From contig CAMDAD010000004.1 of assembly GCA_945888515.1 (NCBI GenBank), positions 62,001 to 126,000 of the forward strand: a DNA stretch of 64,000 nt, in the 5' to 3' direction. The notes under the pieces were generated by a model that was not told the DNA's origin, searched no databases, and saw only the letters and a program-made list of their open reading frames with translations. Made by a program: the position numbers and the translations under genes. This DNA comes from Akkermansia muciniphila (GTDB lineage Bacteria > Verrucomicrobiota > Verrucomicrobiia > Verrucomicrobiales > Akkermansiaceae). Positions 36,229-49,321 of this stretch are shown piece after piece (position 1 is the stretch's first letter; every line of letters starts with the position of its first letter).

Positions 36229-37770
36229 ATGAGCAACATCCTGCAAGAACTCGAAAAAGAGATCGCTAACATTTCCTCCTCTATCGACAAAACCAACGTC
36301 GGCATCGTCCGCGAAATCGGCGACGGCGTGGCTCGCGTCGAGGGCCTGTCCGACGTGATGCTGAATGAGATGATCACTTTCCCCGGCGGAGTCACCGGCC
36401 TCGCGATGAACCTGGAAGAAGGTTCCGTTGGCGTCGTGTTGCTCGGAAATTACGCATCGATCAAGGAAGGCGACCAGTGCTCCACCACCGGCAAACTCCT
36501 CTCCATTCCCGTTGGCGAAGCCCTGCTCGGCCGCGTGGTCAACACGCTCGGCGAACCACAGGATGGCAAAGGTGAAATTGCTGCTTCCGCCTATTATCCG
36601 ATGGAAAAAATCGCTCCTGGCATCATCAAACGGAAGTCGGTTTCGGTTCCAGTGCAAACTGGCATCATGGCCATCGATGCGATGATTCCGATCGGTCGTG
36701 GTCAGCGCGAGTTGATCATCGGCGACCGCGCCACCGGCAAGACCACCATCGCCGTCGATACCATCATTTCCCAGGCCAAGCAGAACAAAGCTGCCGAGCA
36801 AGGCAAACTGCAAAACCACAAGCCGCTCTATTGCATCTACGTCGTCATCGGCCAGAAGCTCTCGAACGTGGCACGTATCATCAAGACGCTCGAAGACGCA
36901 GGCGCGATGGAATACACCACCATCGTCACCGCATCAGCATCGGACTCCGCCGCCATGCAATACCTCGCCCCGTATGCTGGTTGCTCCATTGCTGAGTATC
37001 TCATGGACAAAGGCCAAGACTGCTTGATTGTTTTCGATGACCTTTCCAAACACGCCGTTGCCTACCGTCAGGTATCGCTCATTCTGAAGCGCCCCTCCGG
37101 TCGTGAGGCGTATCCCGGTGACGTGTTCTACCTCCACAGCCGCTTGCTCGAGCGTTCCGCTCGTCTGTCCGACAACGCAGGTGGTGGTTCTTTGACCGCT
37201 CTTCCCATCATCGAGACCCAGGCCGGTGACGTTTCCGCTTACATCCCAACCAACGTGATTTCCATCACTGACGGTCAGATCTACCTCGAAACCGACCTTT
37301 TCTACCAAGGTATCCGTCCCGCCATTTCCGTGGGTCTCTCGGTGTCGCGTGTGGGTTCCGCCGCGCAAACGAAAACGATCAAGTCTGTGGCTGGCACGAC
37401 CAAGCTCGACCTCGCCCAGTATCGCGAGTTGCAGGCGTTCGCCCAGTTCGGTTCCGACCTCGATGCTTCTACCAAGAAAAAACTCGATCGCGGTGCTCGC
37501 ATTGTCGAGCTCTTCAAGCAAAACCAATACAACCCGCTCAGCATGGAAATGGAGTCCGTTCTCCTTTTCGCGATGCAAAATGGTTACTTCGACGACGTTC
37601 CCGTCAACAAAGTGCGCGAGTTCCAAGCGGCTCTCGGCGAATTCTTCGAAACCCGCAAGGCTGATGTGCTCGATAACATCCGCAACAATAAGCCCGACCT
37701 CAAAAAGGACGCGACTGCCGTTGCCACCGTCAAGCAAGCCATTGAAGACTTCAAGACTTCCTGGAAATGA
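36229..37770 (+). CDS. atpA: F-type ATP synthase subunit alpha
   Basis: 513 residues, standard length. P-loop GDRATGKT at about 165-172, the [14 protein letters not shown] context, the [13 protein letters not shown] catalytic-interface segment and the arginine finger in [11 protein letters not shown]. Non-catalytic nucleotide-binding head subunit of F1. The start ATG at 36229 is preceded by pyrimidine-rich 7-bp repeats and no Shine-Dalgarno. Confidence 0.96.
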   Translation: MSNILQELEKEIANISSSIDKTNVGIVREIGDGVARVEGLSDVMLNEMITFPGGVTGLAMNLEEGSVGVVLLGNYASIKEGDQCSTTGKLLSIPVGEALLGRVVNTLGEPQDGKGEIAASAYYPMEKIAPGIIKRKSVSVPVQTGIMAIDAMIPIGRGQRELIIGDRATGKTTIAVDTIISQAKQNKAAEQGKLQNHKPLYCIYVVIGQKLSNVARIIKTLEDAGAMEYTTIVTASASDSAAMQYLAPYAGCSIAEYLMDKGQDCLIVFDDLSKHAVAYRQVSLILKRPSGREAYPGDVFYLHSRLLERSARLSDNAGGGSLTALPIIETQAGDVSAYIPTNVISITDGQIYLETDLFYQGIRPAISVGLSVSRVGSAAQTKTIKSVAGTTKLDLAQYRELQAFAQFGSDLDASTKKKLDRGARIVELFKQNQYNPLSMEMESVLLFAMQNGYFDDVPVNKVREFQAALGEFFETRKADVLDNIRNNKPDLKKDATAVATVKQAIEDFKTSWK

Positions 37771-37827
37771 GTGAATGGTTAAGGGGAACTCGTTCATCGT
37801 TATGGTGAAAACAAACAACTCGATACC

Positions 37828-37855
37828 CATAACTCATAACCAATAACAAATAACT
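37828..37855 (+). repeat. 7-bp degenerate tandem repeat before atpG
   Basis: Four consecutive units: CATAACT, CATAACC, AATAACA and AATAACT, all sharing the core ATAAC. They end 19 bases before the atpG ATG. Confidence 0.7.
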
Positions 37856-37874
37856 TTTTACGCAGTAAAATCAC

Positions 37875-38768
37875 ATGGCCAACCTTCGCGACATTCGCCG
37901 ACGCATCAAATCGGTCAAGAACACCGCTCAAATCACTCGCGCGATGCAGCTCGTAGCTGCCGCGAAGATGAAAAAAGCGCAGGACCAAGCTGTGGCCGGG
38001 CGCGATTACGCCAACCAGCTCAACCAAGTTCTGGTTAATTTGAAAGAAAACGTCGAAGAGGAGAGTCATCCACTGCTTCAAACTCGTGAGGGTCATCGCG
38101 AGCTGATGTTAGTCGTTTCCACCGACAAGGGGCTCTGCGGCGCTCTCAACACAAACCTCTTCAAAAAGGTGCGTAGCGAAAGCGGCAGTGAAACCCACTA
38201 CGTGACCGTCGGACGCAAACTTCGCACGATTTTGAGCAAGCTGAACAAGGAGATGCTCGCAGACTTCGAGGTCAAGGACCCTGTTCCGTTCTCGGAAGCC
38301 CGCCCGATTTCACGATTCCTCACGAAGCAATTTCTCGACGGACATTACGATAAAATTTCCATCGCTTTCAACAACTTCGTGACCGTAATGAATCAAGAGC
38401 CGACCATCATCCAGCTCCTGCCACTCAGCAGCGAAAAGGTGGGCGAAAAGCAAGAATACGAAGGCGTGGGCACAGGTGTCGAGGAAACCGATAAAGCCAA
38501 AGCAATGAGCAAAGACTACCTCTTCGAGCCATCACCCCTGCAAGTGCTCGATACCTTGCTACCGCTCTACATCAATTTCCAAGTCTATCAGACTCTCGTC
38601 GAAGCCCGTGCTTCTGAGCACAGCGCGCGAATGGTCGCGATGAAAGCTGCTACCGACAACGCCAAGAAGTTCATCAAAGAGCTCACCCTCGAATACAACA
38701 AAGCCCGTCAGGCTGCGATCACCTCCGAACTCCTCGAAATCACCACCGCGATGAAGGCGATGGAATAA
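37875..38768 (+). CDS. atpG: F-type ATP synthase subunit gamma
   Basis: Central rotor shaft. 297 residues; N-terminal helix MANLRDIRRRIKSVKNTAQITRAMQLVAAAKM is the classic gamma start. It has STDKGLCGALNTNLF in the Rossmann-like middle, and the C-terminal helix (SARMVAMKAATDNAKKFI and NKARQAAITSELLEI) closes the coiled coil. The spacer before it holds the 7-bp repeats. Confidence 0.95.
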   Translation: MANLRDIRRRIKSVKNTAQITRAMQLVAAAKMKKAQDQAVAGRDYANQLNQVLVNLKENVEEESHPLLQTREGHRELMLVVSTDKGLCGALNTNLFKKVRSESGSETHYVTVGRKLRTILSKLNKEMLADFEVKDPVPFSEARPISRFLTKQFLDGHYDKISIAFNNFVTVMNQEPTIIQLLPLSSEKVGEKQEYEGVGTGVEETDKAKAMSKDYLFEPSPLQVLDTLLPLYINFQVYQTLVEARASEHSARMVAMKAATDNAKKFIKELTLEYNKARQAAITSELLEITTAMKAME

Positions 38769-38793
38769 AAATTCTCAATAACTCCACTCAACC

Positions 38794-40300
<1,507 letters not shown>

Positions 40301-40309
40301 TTTCATCGT

Positions 40310-40387
40310 TAATAGTTATTAGTTAGTAGTTAGTAGTGAAGAATCTAACGATTAACTAATAACCCATAACTCACAACTCATAATTTG
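40310..40387 (+). repeat. Inverted 7-bp repeat arrays between atpD and atpC
   Basis: Left array: TAATAGT, TATTAGT, TAGTAGT, TAGTAGT. After GAAGAATC, right array: TAACGAT, TAACTAA, TAACCCA, TAACTCA, CAACTCA, TAATTTG. The two are partly reverse-complementary (GTTATTAGTTA against TAACTAATAAC), so the transcript could fold into an AU-rich hairpin ahead of the epsilon-subunit start. Confidence 0.7.
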
Positions 40388-40388
40388 T

Positions 40389-40799
40389 ATGCCCCTACAT
40401 TTGGAAATCGTCACTCCGGAGAAAAAAGTTTTTTCGGATACCGTCACCAACGTTTACCTTCCCGGTGCCGATGGCGAGCTGGGCATTTTGCCTGCTCACG
40501 GTGCCTTGGTCACGGCCTTGGCTCCCGGCGAGCTGCGCTATGAAAAGGATGGCACATTTACGTCACTTGCGATTGGCAGCGGTTTTGCCGAGGTCACTCA
40601 AGAGAAAGTGAACATCCTCACGGATATGGCTCTGGGCGACGCTCAGATCGATGAATCGGTAGCGGAAGAAGCGATGCTGCGCGCCGAGAAACAACTCCTT
40701 ACCATGGACCACAGCGTCGATGCCGAGGAAGTGGCCCACCTCCAAGCCCTCATCGCCAAATCCATGGCCCAGCTCAAACTCAAGCGCCGCCCACGCTGA
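40389..40799 (+). CDS. atpC: F-type ATP synthase subunit epsilon
   Basis: 136 residues. N-terminal beta sandwich with LHLEIVTPEKKVFSDTV and YLPGADGELGILPAHGALVT, then a short helical hairpin (about 85-136) that in other species can inhibit hydrolysis. Last gene of the operon; terminator about 75 bases downstream. Confidence 0.94.
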   Translation: MPLHLEIVTPEKKVFSDTVTNVYLPGADGELGILPAHGALVTALAPGELRYEKDGTFTSLAIGSGFAEVTQEKVNILTDMALGDAQIDESVAEEAMLRAEKQLLTMDHSVDAEEVAHLQALIAKSMAQLKLKRRPR

Positions 40800-40875
40800 G
40801 AGAAATCTTTTTTCATCAAGACAGGGTTGAAGCATACGAGAATCAGGGATTGCCAATCCCTTCTCCCAAGAAAAA

Positions 40876-40897
40876 GGCTCCGGTTTACTCCGGAGCC
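40876..40897. terminator. Bidirectional terminator, atp operon and repeat-protein gene
   Basis: GGCTCCGG and CCGGAGCC form a perfect 8-bp stem around a 6-base loop. An A5 run precedes it and T-rich sequence follows, so it can end both the atp operon (plus) and the large repeat-protein gene (minus). Confidence 0.85.
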
Positions 40898-40969
40898 TTC
40901 TGTATTTTGTTCTTCAGCATGCGAGGGACAGTGAACAGAAAGTCCATTGCCTTCACGAAAAAACTTTTG

Positions 40970-43900
40970 TTAGTTCGATGCCGCAGGGTAAACGATACGG
41001 TAGAACCCTTTGCCGGGAAGTGGATTGGCATCATCGAAGGTGACAGCGCCACTTTCTGGTGTCGTTACCGTGCCGATCTGGATCCAACTGGTGAGAGTGC
41101 TGGAGCGCTCGATGCCATAGACACGGCCAGAGATACCAGTGAAGCTGAGTCGTTTCACGCCACCGGTGAAGTCAGAGAGAACAGCGTTTTTCGTGGGATC
41201 TGTGAAGAGTGGATCTGCTGTGACTACAGCATTGACCGTCACATTCACGTTCAAGATGACCGAGTTGTTATTGGTCGAATCCGTGGGCGTGAAAGTGACA
41301 CTCTGTGCACTCGTCCCCTGAGAAGGAGCTGTCGAAGGGTTCGTAAAGGCAAACGTGCCAGGCACGCTGGCGACCCCACCAGTTAGCGTGGAAGAGGCAA
41401 GTGTCTGCCCAACCGTAATCGCCGTGGCCGTTGGTGCCGTCGTGATGGTAGGTGTGTTCCGATCGGTGGTGACATCCACGGAGAGCGTAACAGTTTTGTT
41501 GTTGAGCGTATCCGTCGGGGTGAATGTCACGCTCTGGCTGGAAGTGCCAAGGGCGGGAGCGATGGTCGGCGTGGTGAACGCAAAGGTCCCTGCCACGCTG
41601 GCCGCACCCCCACTGAGAGTAGACGATGCCAGGGTTTGACCGATGGTAATCGCGGAAGCTGTGGGTGCTGTGGTGATCGAGGGTGTGGTTTTCTCCACCA
41701 CGTTGATCAGCAGACGAATGTCATCCACCCGCCAGTTGGCGGTGTTTGCACCGGCGGATCCAACCCCCGAGTGCCCGTAAATGCGGTAGGTCCGTGCAGT
41801 ATCAAAATCTAGGGTGAGACCGGTGTGGGATTTGAGTGCCCATGTAGTGCCCTCCCCCAGAGTGCCAGTGAGCACGTCCGTGGCATAGTTGTCCGCAGAA
41901 CTGCGGATGCTGTAGGCTTGGGGGCCCGTGCTCGTGCTGCGACTGCCGAAACTGAAGTCGGTCAACGTAGCCTTGAATCCGCTGGTGGGAGTCACCGTGA
42001 GTTCAAAATACGCACTGCCATTGGCGGCCGTGTTCAGAGCACCTGTGCGAGCGGCGGCTCCCGCATTGTTCGTGCCGCTGAAGCCAAGCGCAGTGGTGGA
42101 CTGCGAACTGGAGTTAATCAAGGTGACCGTGCCATTGTTATTGCCACTTGAGAATACCGATGACGTCACATTGGCGGGAGTGCTCGCAGCCTCTCCACTC
42201 GTGGAACCCGTAAAGGTCCACAACAGCGGCACCGGAGTGACCACCAACACGCGCTCCACCGCCACGGCTTCGTTGTAGTTATCGTTCCCCGCCTGGCTGG
42301 CGGTGAGGGTGGTGGAACCGACACTGACGATGGTCACCGTCGTGCCGCTCAAGGTGGCCACGGATGGATTGGAATTGGCAAAACTCACAGTCAGCCCCGA
42401 ATTCGAGGTAGCCACAAGATTGAACGGTGCATCCGTCACGGATCGTGCGGCAAGAGCGCCAAACGTAATCACCTGATCCGCTTTCACGATCGTGCCGGTG
42501 AGAGTCGGCTGGGTGAGGGTGTAGTTTCCGGCATCGGCACCAGTGAGGCCCATGGTGGTGGTCACACTGATGTCCAGGCCGACGTTGGCCTGAGCGAAAA
42601 CGCCGGAAGTGTCGTTGGTGAGAGTCACCACATCCAAGCCGATCACGCCGGACAGAGTGGCACCTACGAGTGTGGCCGTGGCCGTGGCGTTGTAGGGACG
42701 TGTGGTCACCAAAGCGCCCGTGACCGTGAGATTCTTGGCCGTGATGTTGGCGGAAAGAGTGGGCTGGGTGACGGTATAGTTGGCGGAGGGAGCAGCGTAG
42801 TCCCCCGTGCGCACCAATGGCTTGGCATTACCAATGGTTTTGTCCGCAAAGGCCCAGGTAACGAGTCCGCTAGGCGTGAAGGTATCACCATTTTCCAAGC
42901 CGCTGAATTCTGCCGTGCCGGTGACGCTGGCATCCGGCGTGGCATTATACTCCTTGTTCGCGGCCGAGAGTCCCGTGATCGTAAGCGTCTTGGTCGTCTG
43001 GGTGTTGCCAGCTGGGGTGGTGGCCGCACTTTGCGATGCAGCACCGCCGCCCGAGACCACAATGTTCAGACTGTTATAGCCGCCTGCGGGAGCCGAGGCT
43101 TTCAGGCGGACATAAACCGCCGTGGGACTAACAGAACCAGAATCGGCCGTGAGCGTGAGCTGATCGCTGAAAACACCATTGGTATCCAGCGACAACTCCA
43201 GTCCCGCTGGAGCCGTTACGGTGAGATTGCCGGAAAGCACAGAGCCGGAGACGGTCAAGTTCTGCAGCGAGGAAGCCACGCCGTAGGTGGAACTCAGCGG
43301 ACCACCGAGAATGGCAGGCGTGACGCTGATGGTGGCAGAGCTGGGAGCGACAGGAGTTCCCTGCACTGTCGTGGATGCCGCACCACTGCCGATCGCATTC
43401 ACCGCGCGCAGTTGCACGTCGTAAGTGACGCCATTGGTCAACGAAGGAATCAACAAGGGACTGGAAGTTACGCTCGGTGCCGGGGTGATCCAATTCGCGC
43501 CGCCATTGAGAGAGTATTCATAATTGCTGATCGCCACGCCGCCATTATTCGCCGGAGCGGTGAAGGCCACGCTGAGTTGCTGATTGCCTGCGGTGATTTC
43601 TGTGATGGTGGGGGCTGGAGGCACCACGCCGAGGATCGACGCCGTCAAGGAGGGCTGGGTCACCGAGTAGTTGGTGGATGGAGCGAGATAATTGCCGGTG
43701 CGGACCAACGTTTTATCCGTGCCCACATTGGCATCGGCAAAGGCCCAGGTGACCGTGCCGGTGACAGCAAAGGTCTCGCTGTTGGCTAGACCGGCATACT
43801 CCGGAGTGCCGGTGACGGTCGCATCCGTGGTGGCATCCCAGTTTTTATTTTGTGCAGCAAGTCCCGTGATGGTCAAAGACTTAGCGGTGACTGCATTGCC

Positions 43901-45100
43901 CGAAGCGGCTGTGGTGATATTCACGGTGGATGCCCCCGTGCTTGTCAAGGCGATCGCTTGTGCATTGTAAGTGCCGATGACAGCCGCCGTGGCGGCCAGA
44001 CGAACGCGAAGTGAGCCACTGGCTGACCCACTCGTTTGCGGAAATGTTGCTGTGGTCCCATAGGTAGAGCCGTCTGAAGAGACCTCGAATCCTGTAGGAG
44101 CAGTGGCGACGATGTCTGACGTGAGATTGATTCCAGTAATCGGAAAACTCTGTGCGGCGGATGGAGTGCCGTATGTCGTTGTGAATGCTGTTGCCGTGGC
44201 GGCACCGATGATAGTCGGGGCAGGCGCCGCGACCTTGAGCGATACGTTGTCGAAAAAGGCGGTTTGGGTATTGCCCGTTGCTCCCGTCCAATAGCCTCCT
44301 GTATAACGCATGCCAGCCGTGGAAGTAAAGGTGCTGTTCACCGCAGTACCTTGGGATGTCAACGTGCCCGTAGCCGGATCGGCAAACGCGGCATTACCAT
44401 CGTTGCGCACGAACAATTCCCATCGATTGGTACTAGGGGTGTAGGTGACCCGAATGCTCAAATAGTCCGCACCAAAGTCCGTCAATCCTGTCGTATTGCT
44501 GGTGATGACGTTGGTCAGAGTTCCTTGCAAGCCATTGTTGTAGCTGGCGAGGCGAACAGGGTCCGTCGTTCCACTTTGTCCCAACACCACGGCGTAACCA
44601 CTACCCGAATTGGAAGCCGTGGCATTGGTGCCAGCCAGAACGAAAGCGACTCCATAGGTACCCGAAGCTAATCCCGCTGGATCCGACCGTATTTGACGCA
44701 TGTTTAACTCCCAAGTCACCACCCCCGTGTTGCTGGAAAGCGTAGTATTCCATCCAGAAACTCCGTTGGTATCGGTGTATCCAAAAACCCAGCCATTAAC
44801 GTTACTAGACGCAGTCGCATCGTTGGTGAGGTCGAGAATATTGCCATCGATCCGCGCTCCCCAGTCCACCCCCGATCGCGTGAGTCTCCATGTCGTGCTG
44901 GTACCGATGCTACCATCGGTATCATACGTCGCTCCGGTGCTGGTGTTGAAATTATCACTGATCACCGTAGCCTGCCCGGCCGCCATGTGCGGCAGAGCGG
45001 CAATTCCCATCACGCCTAAGAACGCGGATGCAAACGGACCTTTGATACGTTGGAACAAGGATGTTGGAGCTTGCGATGAATGAGTTTTGTTCGAGTTCAT
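40970..45100 (-). CDS. Large secreted MBG/YDG-repeat, Ig-like surface protein
   Basis: About 1376 residues from the ATG at 45100 (MNSNKTHSSQ) with a signal peptide ending near AAGQA. In order: an N-terminal lectin-like jelly roll (about 25-290), a repeat with AFTTTYGTPSAAQSF, and MBG/YDG repeats (LTITGLAAQNKNWDATTDA, LTITGLSAANKEYNATPDA and LTVTGALVTTRPYNATA). A fibronectin-III-like domain (SVAFTAPANNGGVAISNYEY) lies among them. A second jelly roll (about 960-1125), two tandem 80-residue repeats (ITTAPTA.AIT.GQTLASSTL) and a C-terminal domain ending GKGFYRIVYPAASN complete it. Probably an adhesin or glycan-binding surface protein. An alternative start at 45133 exists. Confidence 0.8.
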   Translation of the reverse strand: MNSNKTHSSQAPTSLFQRIKGPFASAFLGVMGIAALPHMAAGQATVISDNFNTSTGATYDTDGSIGTSTTWRLTRSGVDWGARIDGNILDLTNDATASSNVNGWVFGYTDTNGVSGWNTTLSSNTGVVTWELNMRQIRSDPAGLASGTYGVAFVLAGTNATASNSGSGYAVVLGQSGTTDPVRLASYNNGLQGTLTNVITSNTTGLTDFGADYLSIRVTYTPSTNRWELFVRNDGNAAFADPATGTLTSQGTAVNSTFTSTAGMRYTGGYWTGATGNTQTAFFDNVSLKVAAPAPTIIGAATATAFTTTYGTPSAAQSFPITGINLTSDIVATAPTGFEVSSDGSTYGTTATFPQTSGSASGSLRVRLAATAAVIGTYNAQAIALTSTGASTVNITTAASGNAVTAKSLTITGLAAQNKNWDATTDATVTGTPEYAGLANSETFAVTGTVTWAFADANVGTDKTLVRTGNYLAPSTNYSVTQPSLTASILGVVPPAPTITEITAGNQQLSVAFTAPANNGGVAISNYEYSLNGGANWITPAPSVTSSPLLIPSLTNGVTYDVQLRAVNAIGSGAASTTVQGTPVAPSSATISVTPAILGGPLSSTYGVASSLQNLTVSGSVLSGNLTVTAPAGLELSLDTNGVFSDQLTLTADSGSVSPTAVYVRLKASAPAGGYNSLNIVVSGGGAASQSAATTPAGNTQTTKTLTITGLSAANKEYNATPDASVTGTAEFSGLENGDTFTPSGLVTWAFADKTIGNAKPLVRTGDYAAPSANYTVTQPTLSANITAKNLTVTGALVTTRPYNATATATLVGATLSGVIGLDVVTLTNDTSGVFAQANVGLDISVTTTMGLTGADAGNYTLTQPTLTGTIVKADQVITFGALAARSVTDAPFNLVATSNSGLTVSFANSNPSVATLSGTTVTIVSVGSTTLTASQAGNDNYNEAVAVERVLVVTPVPLLWTFTGSTSGEAASTPANVTSSVFSSGNNNGTVTLINSSSQSTTALGFSGTNNAGAAARTGALNTAANGSAYFELTVTPTSGFKATLTDFSFGSRSTSTGPQAYSIRSSADNYATDVLTGTLGEGTTWALKSHTGLTLDFDTARTYRIYGHSGVGSAGANTANWRVDDIRLLINVVEKTTPSITTAPTASAITIGQTLASSTLSGGAASVAGTFAFTTPTIAPALGTSSQSVTFTPTDTLNNKTVTLSVDVTTDRNTPTITTAPTATAITVGQTLASSTLTGGVASVPGTFAFTNPSTAPSQGTSAQSVTFTPTDSTNNNSVILNVNVTVNAVVTADPLFTDPTKNAVLSDFTGGVKRLSFTGISGRVYGIERSSTLTSWIQIGTVTTPESGAVTFDDANPLPGKGFYRIVYPAASN

Positions 45101-45133
45101 ACAGTGTTGCTTGTCGGTGTGCGGTGAAACCAT

Positions 45134-45391
45134 AGGTCATGTGTGGGAAAACAAGACAGACTTTCGGTAACGAAGTCGTCACAGCGTAATCAGATATGTC
45201 ATGAGCTCTAAAGAATCTTGCGAAAAAAATTTAGCTGCACATTCTTCGATATATGGCTGAAAAAGCACGATTCATGCCATGCTCCATCGGCGTTCCGGTA
45301 ATTAAGAAATTCAAACCACAATGCACAAGGATCAGCGAAAAAAAGCATGACGGATGACCGCTCCTGGAGCGCTTATTTTGTCAAGCAAAAC
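45134..45391. other. Intergenic region upstream of the repeat protein
   Basis: No convincing coding sequence. A/T-rich on the minus strand before the repeat-protein start, as expected for its promoter, but no -35/-10 pair stands out. A short dyad CGCTCC-T-GGAGCG lies at 45359-45371. Confidence 0.4.
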
Positions 45392-45418
45392 GCCCTCTTT
45401 CCTGCTGGAATAGAGGGC
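45392..45418 (-). terminator. Terminator of the small two-gene cassette
   Basis: GCCCTCT and AGAGGGC, with inner TTCC and GGAA, form an 11-bp stem with one bulge around TGCT. On the minus strand it is followed by GTTTTGC. It lies 46 bases past the stop of the 63-residue gene. Confidence 0.7.
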
Positions 45419-45446
45419 ATTTGGTGTATTGGGCTAGGCGCGGAAA

Positions 45447-45472
45447 GATGCCGCCGCCACGGTTTAGGCTTT
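45447..45472 (-). repeat. Copy 1 of a gene-end repeat
   Basis: On the minus strand GCCTAA is followed by a few variable bases and then TGGCGGCGGCATC. The same arrangement recurs at the end of acnA (46311-46334). In both cases the TAA is the gene's stop codon. The second copy is part of a hairpin. Confidence 0.4.
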
Positions 45473-45655
45473 TGCTTTGATGAAAACGCCGCGGTAGGGC
45501 TTGGTGGGATTGCCTTTTTTGGTGAAAATGCCTGCGTCAACGAAAGTCTGATTCTTTTCCTCCATCGTCATTCGGCCCCACCGCTTCTTGGCACGCGCCC
45601 AAGCTACAGTGATGTCGATTCGATCACTTGTGTTAGAAGATTGTTTTGTTTTCAT
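45464..45655 (-). CDS. 63-residue basic partner protein of ART-like gene
   Basis: Small protein, rich in Lys/Arg/Trp (VAWARAKKRWGRMTMEEKNQ, then GIFTKKGNPTKPYRGVFIK). The pattern is a helix followed by an extended basic tail. It starts 10 bases after the stop of the larger gene and shares a terminator, so the two are one operon. I infer it could be an antitoxin or accessory to the ART-like protein, in the less usual toxin-first order. No named family recognised with certainty. Confidence 0.6.
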   Translation of the reverse strand: MKTKQSSNTSDRIDITVAWARAKKRWGRMTMEEKNQTFVDAGIFTKKGNPTKPYRGVFIKAKA

Positions 45656-45665
45656 GTTTTCCTGA

Positions 45666-46250
45666 TTACGTTGGCCGAAAATACCCGAGGATGCAAGCGG
45701 AATTCCGGATCGCTAGCTGGATATGTGATTTGAGATGAATGGAAGATCTGGGAAACGCTGGTTTCGCTTCACGAAACATTCCGCGCACCGAGTCAAAATT
45801 ACCCATTTGTTCACCCTCAACAAATTTGCACAACCAGTTAATCATCGAGCAATCCAGTTTGCGCAAAAGTAAATCATCGTCCTGATCGCTGCTTGCTTCG
45901 TTCACGGGAAGTTCTTTGCCGTGATCTCTGCAATATTGTTCGAATTGCGGATAAGCATCTTTCAAAACACGGGTGTAGCGAACATCCATGAAATCGAAGC
46001 AGTTGCCCAGGTGAATGACCGCCCCTAGTATTGCAGGAGTTTTGATTTTCCCGAGTTTCTTTTGTTTCATAGCCCATTCCTGAGCCCGCTCGGGTCCATG
46101 CTCCCAAAAATAAATGCCGCCGCCGAGCCAATCGTAATATTTAACACTCTTCTTTAATTCATCATTCCCCTTCAGCACACGATCTGCGACGGACTTATCG
46201 CATCCATGATAGCCCAAAACGAGTCGATGGTATTTAAATGACTGGTTCAT
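45666..46250 (-). CDS. Probable ADP-ribosyltransferase-fold protein (toxin-like)
   Basis: 194 residues (a second ATG at 46253 would add one Met). An N-terminal YHGCD motif (His at about 15), then DWLGGGIYFWEHGPERAQEWA (Tyr at about 47) and a late SHIQLAIRNSACI segment (Gln at about 178). This spacing resembles the H-Y-[EQ] triad of the ART/PARP superfamily, with Gln in the usual Glu place. No signal peptide. Hand-counted GC over 360 bases is about 47%, against about 57% in acnA next door, suggesting horizontal gain. Target unknown. Could instead be an inactive ART-fold protein. Confidence 0.6.
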   Translation of the reverse strand: MNQSFKYHRLVLGYHGCDKSVADRVLKGNDELKKSVKYYDWLGGGIYFWEHGPERAQEWAMKQKKLGKIKTPAILGAVIHLGNCFDFMDVRYTRVLKDAYPQFEQYCRDHGKELPVNEASSDQDDDLLLRKLDCSMINWLCKFVEGEQMGNFDSVRGMFREAKPAFPRSSIHLKSHIQLAIRNSACILGYFRPT

Positions 46251-46268
46251 CATCTGAAAGAAAATACA

Positions 46269-46327
46269 CCCGATCGCTCGGGCGTATGAGGGGGATGGGC
46301 ATGGCGGCAGGATGCCGCCGCCAAAGG

Positions 46328-46334
<7 letters not shown>
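46269..46334 (-). terminator. Hairpins and gene-end repeat copy 2 after acnA
   Basis: Between the acnA stop and the ART-like gene lie GGCGGCA-GGA-TGCCGCC (46303-46319, perfect 7-bp stem) and CCCGA-TCGC-TCGGG (46269-46282). The first overlaps the TGGCGGCGGCATC repeat also found at 45447. No strong T-run follows, so termination is plausible rather than certain. Confidence 0.45.
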
Positions 46335-49129
<2,795 letters not shown>

Positions 49130-49321
49130 TGATGTTTAAGGGAAAAGAATCAGTCGCTCGGAGCAATCGTTGTGCCAAGCGTGCGCGCGAAACGTATCGG
49201 ATTCCACGGAATTGGCAAGCTACGAGGCGGAAAATTTTCGATTTTCCACACTCACGCCCCAGATGCGTCGAAGTCGTGATTTTGCCTTGCCCTTCGCGGC
49301 GTTCGATCGCAGCATCTGGAA

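Noticed and set aside
40970-45133. Long plus-strand open frames opposite the repeat protein
   Set aside because: They mirror the repeats of the minus-strand gene, lack start signals and encode unnatural compositions; they are shadows.
45347-45733. Plus-strand 128-codon frame over the small-gene region
   Set aside because: Runs through the terminator and antisense to the 63-residue gene; no protein-like pattern.
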